The notes under the pieces are model-generated. The model saw only the letters and a program-made list of their open reading frames with translations, searched no databases and had not been told where the DNA came from. A stretch of 64,000 nt of DNA from NCBI GenBank assembly GCA_037623315.1, contig JBBJJH010000011.1, forward strand, positions 1 to 64,000. The letters run 5' to 3'. The translations under genes were made by a program, and so were the position numbers. Position 1 is the stretch's first letter. The number at the start of each line of letters is the position of its first letter. The stretch comes from Halanaerobiaceae bacterium ANBcell28. Its GTDB lineage: Bacteria; Bacillota; Halanaerobiia; Halanaerobiales; DTU029. This document shows, piece after piece, positions 61,516 through 64,000 of this stretch.

Positions 61516-63009
61516 GTGGAATTAATCAAACCACTTAGTAAAAAACTAGATGATAATCTAGAAAAAATAAAAAAAGAGCTTGGCGCAGATGAAAGTTTTG
61601 ATGTCTTAGTGCGTACTTTCGAGATAGGCGGTAAAAAAGCTGGTCTCGTATTTTTAGACGGGTTTATAAAAGATGAACTGATATTGCCTATTTTTAGATT
61701 AATGGAAACAGAAAGGGAAGATATTTGTGTTGATGTTGTTAAAAACATTATAGATAAACGTATTCCTTATTATGAGGTTGAAACTGAGTCTGATTTTGAT
61801 GAAGTCATTAATCAAGTTTTATGTGGTCCGCAGATTTTACTAATAGATGGCTGTGATGAAGCTATTGTTATAGATGGCCGCACCTGGGAAAGTAGAGGTC
61901 CATCTGAGCCTGAATTAGAGAAAGCTACTCGAGGACCAGCTGATGGTTTTGTAGAAACAATGCTCTTTAATGTTAATTCAATCAGGCGAAGAATTAGAGA
62001 TGTAAATTTTCGAGCTGAAGTAATGCAGATTGGTACAAGAGCAAAAAATGATGTTGCTCTTGTTTATTTAAAAGATATTGTTAATAATGATCTTTTAGAG
62101 GATGTTAAAAGTAAATTGGATAGCGTTGAGATAGATGCAGTTTCACTTGGTGATAAAACAGTAGAGGATATTATTACAGGAGGTACTTTAAATCCTTTTC
62201 CTTTAGTGAGATATACAGAACGACCAGATAATGTTGCAGCTCACTTATTAGAAGGTAATATGGCGATTATAGTTGATAATTCACCGACAGCTTTAGTTTT
62301 GCCAGCACCTTTGTTATCTCATATTCAAACCTTAGAAACTTTTCGACAAGGCACATTAGTCGGAACCTATTTATCCTGGATGAAAATTATTGCTATATTT
62401 ATATCTGTATTTTTGCCTGCAGTATGGCTATTACTTTCTACTAATAGGTACCTACTTCCTGAGTCTTTAGAATTTATTGGCCCCCAAGAGCCAGGTAATA
62501 TTGGTTTGGGATTACAATTTATATTAGCAAGTCTAGGTATAGAATTAATACGGATGGCTTCTATTCAAACACCAGATAGTCTTGGTACTTCTCTTAGTTT
62601 GATAGGTGCTCTATTGCTAGGAGATTTTGCAGTTCAAGTAGGATTGTTTTCTCCAGAAATTGTAGTATATATGGCAGTTGCAGTACTTAGTAATTATTCT
62701 ATTCCAGGTTTTGAGTTAGCTGTTATCTTTAAACTTATTAGAATTCTCTTGATAATAGCTGTTATGGTAGCTGATTTACTCGGTTTAGTGATAGTGACAG
62801 TAGTAGTATTCTTACTAATGGCTTTTACAAAATCTTTTGGTGTATATTACCTATGGCCACTTATTCCCTTTGAATATCATGCCTTAAAATCATTTTTTAT
62901 TCGTCAAAATGTTCTGGATTTATCTCATGTGCGTCCTAAGGCTTATGGTTTGCAAGATAAAGACAGATCAGTTAAAGAAGATGATAAGCAAGGAGATAAT
63001 GAAAAATAA
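61516..63009 (+). CDS. spoVAF: SpoVAF / GerA-type spore germination protein
   Basis: This 497-residue protein belongs to the GerABKA/SpoVAF family of inner-spore-membrane proteins. The soluble N-terminal half has ESFDVLVRTFEIGGKKAGLV, GRTWESRGPSEPELEKATRG, VNSIRRRI and NPFPLVRYTERPDNVAAHLL. Five or so TM segments follow (about 293-455), then a hydrophilic tail. The GTG at 61516 overlaps AAGGAG, so initiation may be at ATC 61525 (MKPLSKKL). SpoVAF is usually encoded with the spoVA genes, which are not next to it here. It could be another GerA-type subunit. Confidence 0.82.
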   Translation: MELIKPLSKKLDDNLEKIKKELGADESFDVLVRTFEIGGKKAGLVFLDGFIKDELILPIFRLMETEREDICVDVVKNIIDKRIPYYEVETESDFDEVINQVLCGPQILLIDGCDEAIVIDGRTWESRGPSEPELEKATRGPADGFVETMLFNVNSIRRRIRDVNFRAEVMQIGTRAKNDVALVYLKDIVNNDLLEDVKSKLDSVEIDAVSLGDKTVEDIITGGTLNPFPLVRYTERPDNVAAHLLEGNMAIIVDNSPTALVLPAPLLSHIQTLETFRQGTLVGTYLSWMKIIAIFISVFLPAVWLLLSTNRYLLPESLEFIGPQEPGNIGLGLQFILASLGIELIRMASIQTPDSLGTSLSLIGALLLGDFAVQVGLFSPEIVVYMAVAVLSNYSIPGFELAVIFKLIRILLIIAVMVADLLGLVIVTVVVFLLMAFTKSFGVYYLWPLIPFEYHALKSFFIRQNVLDLSHVRPKAYGLQDKDRSVKEDDKQGDNEK

Positions 63010-63130
63010 TCTATAAAATAAATAATAGATTATAGAAAATACAAGTCAATCCTAAAATTATCAGTAGAGATTTTTATTCGCTTTATTAAATTATGAAAAG
63101 TATAATTTTAAGAAAAGGAGTGTGATATTT

Positions 63131-64000
63131 TTGTCTATTAAGATTGGCATTCCCAGGGCTTTGATGTATCATTATTATTATCCATCTTGGGAAACATTTT
63201 TTGAAGAGTTAGGTATGGATATAGTCTTATCAAAAGAAACGAATAAAAAAATACTCGAAGATGGAGCAAAGCTTGCTGTAGATGATATATGTTTGCCATT
63301 TAAAGTGTACTATGGTCATATCCTTGACATCAAAGATTCTGTTGATTATCTTTTTGTTCCTAGATTTATAAGCCTGGGTAAATATAATTATGTATGTCCC
63401 AAATTCATGGGTCTACCAGATATGTTGAAAGCAAATATGAAATCTTTACCTAAAATTATAGAGCCTGTCTTTGACTTAAGAAAAGGTTTCAGACCTTTAA
63501 GAAAAATATATTCAGATATTGCTAGTGTTTTTAATAAAAGTTTTTGGCAAACTGAAATAGCATATAATAGAGCTATAAAAAGACAAAAAAAGTTTGAAAA
63601 ATTGCAAAAACATGGTTATAGCTTTCAAGATGCAGTCAAATACAGTTCTCGAAAGAGAAATATCAATGATAGTTCAGCAAAAATCATTAATGAGAGTAAT
63701 AAAAGAGAAAATGAAAATATAGAAAAAGGCTTAAAAATTGGAGTATTAGGACATTCATATATTTTGAATGATAAATATATAAGTATGGATATAATTGGCC
63801 AATTGAGAGATATGGGAGTGGATGTTCGTACAGTAGAAATGTTTGAGCAAGATGCTTTAGAAAAGGCTGCTTCCCAACAAAATAAAAGAGTGTTCTGGTT
63901 TTTTAATCGACAGGTAATGGGGGCAGCTTATCACTTATTTAATCCTAATGAGAAAATAGATGGATTAATACAGGTTACAGCATTTGCATGTGGACCTGAT
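63131..64000 (+). CDS. CoA-dehydratase activase-related protein (partial, runs off the window)
   Basis: The TTG at 63131 follows AAGGAG. The 290 residues in view match the DUF2229 family (acyl-CoA dehydratase activase-related): IKIGIPRALMYHYYYPSWET, LGMDIVLSKETNK, VDDICLPFKVYYGHI, LFVPRFISL, then a Lys-rich linker and a second domain, IGVLGHSYILNDKYISMDII and VTAFACGPD at the edge. These proteins probably bind an iron-sulfur cluster through cysteines such as those in DDICLP and FACGP. The 3' end is outside the window. Substrate unknown. Confidence 0.8.
   Translation, partial: MSIKIGIPRALMYHYYYPSWETFFEELGMDIVLSKETNKKILEDGAKLAVDDICLPFKVYYGHILDIKDSVDYLFVPRFISLGKYNYVCPKFMGLPDMLKANMKSLPKIIEPVFDLRKGFRPLRKIYSDIASVFNKSFWQTEIAYNRAIKRQKKFEKLQKHGYSFQDAVKYSSRKRNINDSSAKIINESNKRENENIEKGLKIGVLGHSYILNDKYISMDIIGQLRDMGVDVRTVEMFEQDALEKAASQQNKRVFWFFNRQVMGAAYHLFNPNEKIDGLIQVTAFACGPD

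Overview
This is a low-GC (AT-rich) chromosomal window whose genes are almost all on the + strand. The proteins are acidic. Sporulation loci (spoIIM, spoIIAA-spoIIAB-sigF, spoVAF), abundant lipoproteins and intracellular xylo-oligosaccharide enzymes suggest an anaerobic, polysaccharide-using Bacillota, most likely a member of the Halanaerobiales. That placement is inferred from gene content and style and was not tested by a search. No rRNA, tRNA or CRISPR array was seen.

Layout. 1-5.1 kb: two paralogous methyl-accepting chemotaxis proteins sharing a 482-bp tract with no base differences. 5.3-15.4 kb: a plant-polysaccharide island with an intracellular GH115 alpha-glucuronidase, a GH8 reducing-end xylose-releasing exo-oligoxylanase and five lipoprotein genes. 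Three of these look carbohydrate-binding, one carries GLUG repeats, and one SUMF1-type gene has lost its start. Two lipoprotein transcription units share a promoter and a conserved leader. 15.6-18.2 kb: a four-subunit 2-oxoacid:ferredoxin oxidoreductase. 18.5-25.2 kb: M20 peptidase, DUF3866, NUDIX, EndoQ-like nuclease, a ComB-like protein, SpoIIM and an M29 aminopeptidase. 25.2-30.7 kb: a repeat-rich gap, an ACT-like gene on the - strand, then a ROK regulator with its palindromic operator and galE, a 38-aa gene, galT and galK. 31-35.6 kb: phosphofructokinase and the nucleoside-salvage genes deoB-punA-pdp.

35.9-50.9 kb is the standout. It holds a 2074-residue secreted RHS/YD-repeat protein with a Cys/His-rich N terminus, followed by about 8.7 kb of displaced RHS core scraps, orphan toxin tips and candidate immunity genes. 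The tips include a lipase-like domain and an L,D-transpeptidase-like domain. The candidate immunity genes include a duplicated three-gene membrane cassette, a TPR protein and a beta-propeller protein. Several are broken by frameshifts or stops. This has the architecture of a polymorphic-toxin tip reservoir, and the core scraps lie in the same order as in the intact core.

51-64 kb: DacF carboxypeptidase, a nicotinate phosphoribosyltransferase-family protein, a candidate structured RNA, and a compact envelope-stress cluster (DUF4178, PspA, DUF2617-like, DUF4247, membrane-anchored aminopropyltransferase, potassium channel, two DUF350). The spoIIA operon, a 43-codon membrane gene, a SpoVAF-type germination protein and the start of a CoA-dehydratase activase-related gene that runs off the window complete it.

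By inference, the surface lipoproteins capture xylan fragments that are finished in the cytoplasm by GH115 and GH8. Gal, Pfk and nucleoside genes feed central metabolism, and the ferredoxin-linked oxidoreductase fits fermentative redox balance. Several start sites depend on ribosome-binding-site spacing, and a few genes seem to use ATA, ATT or ATC starts.
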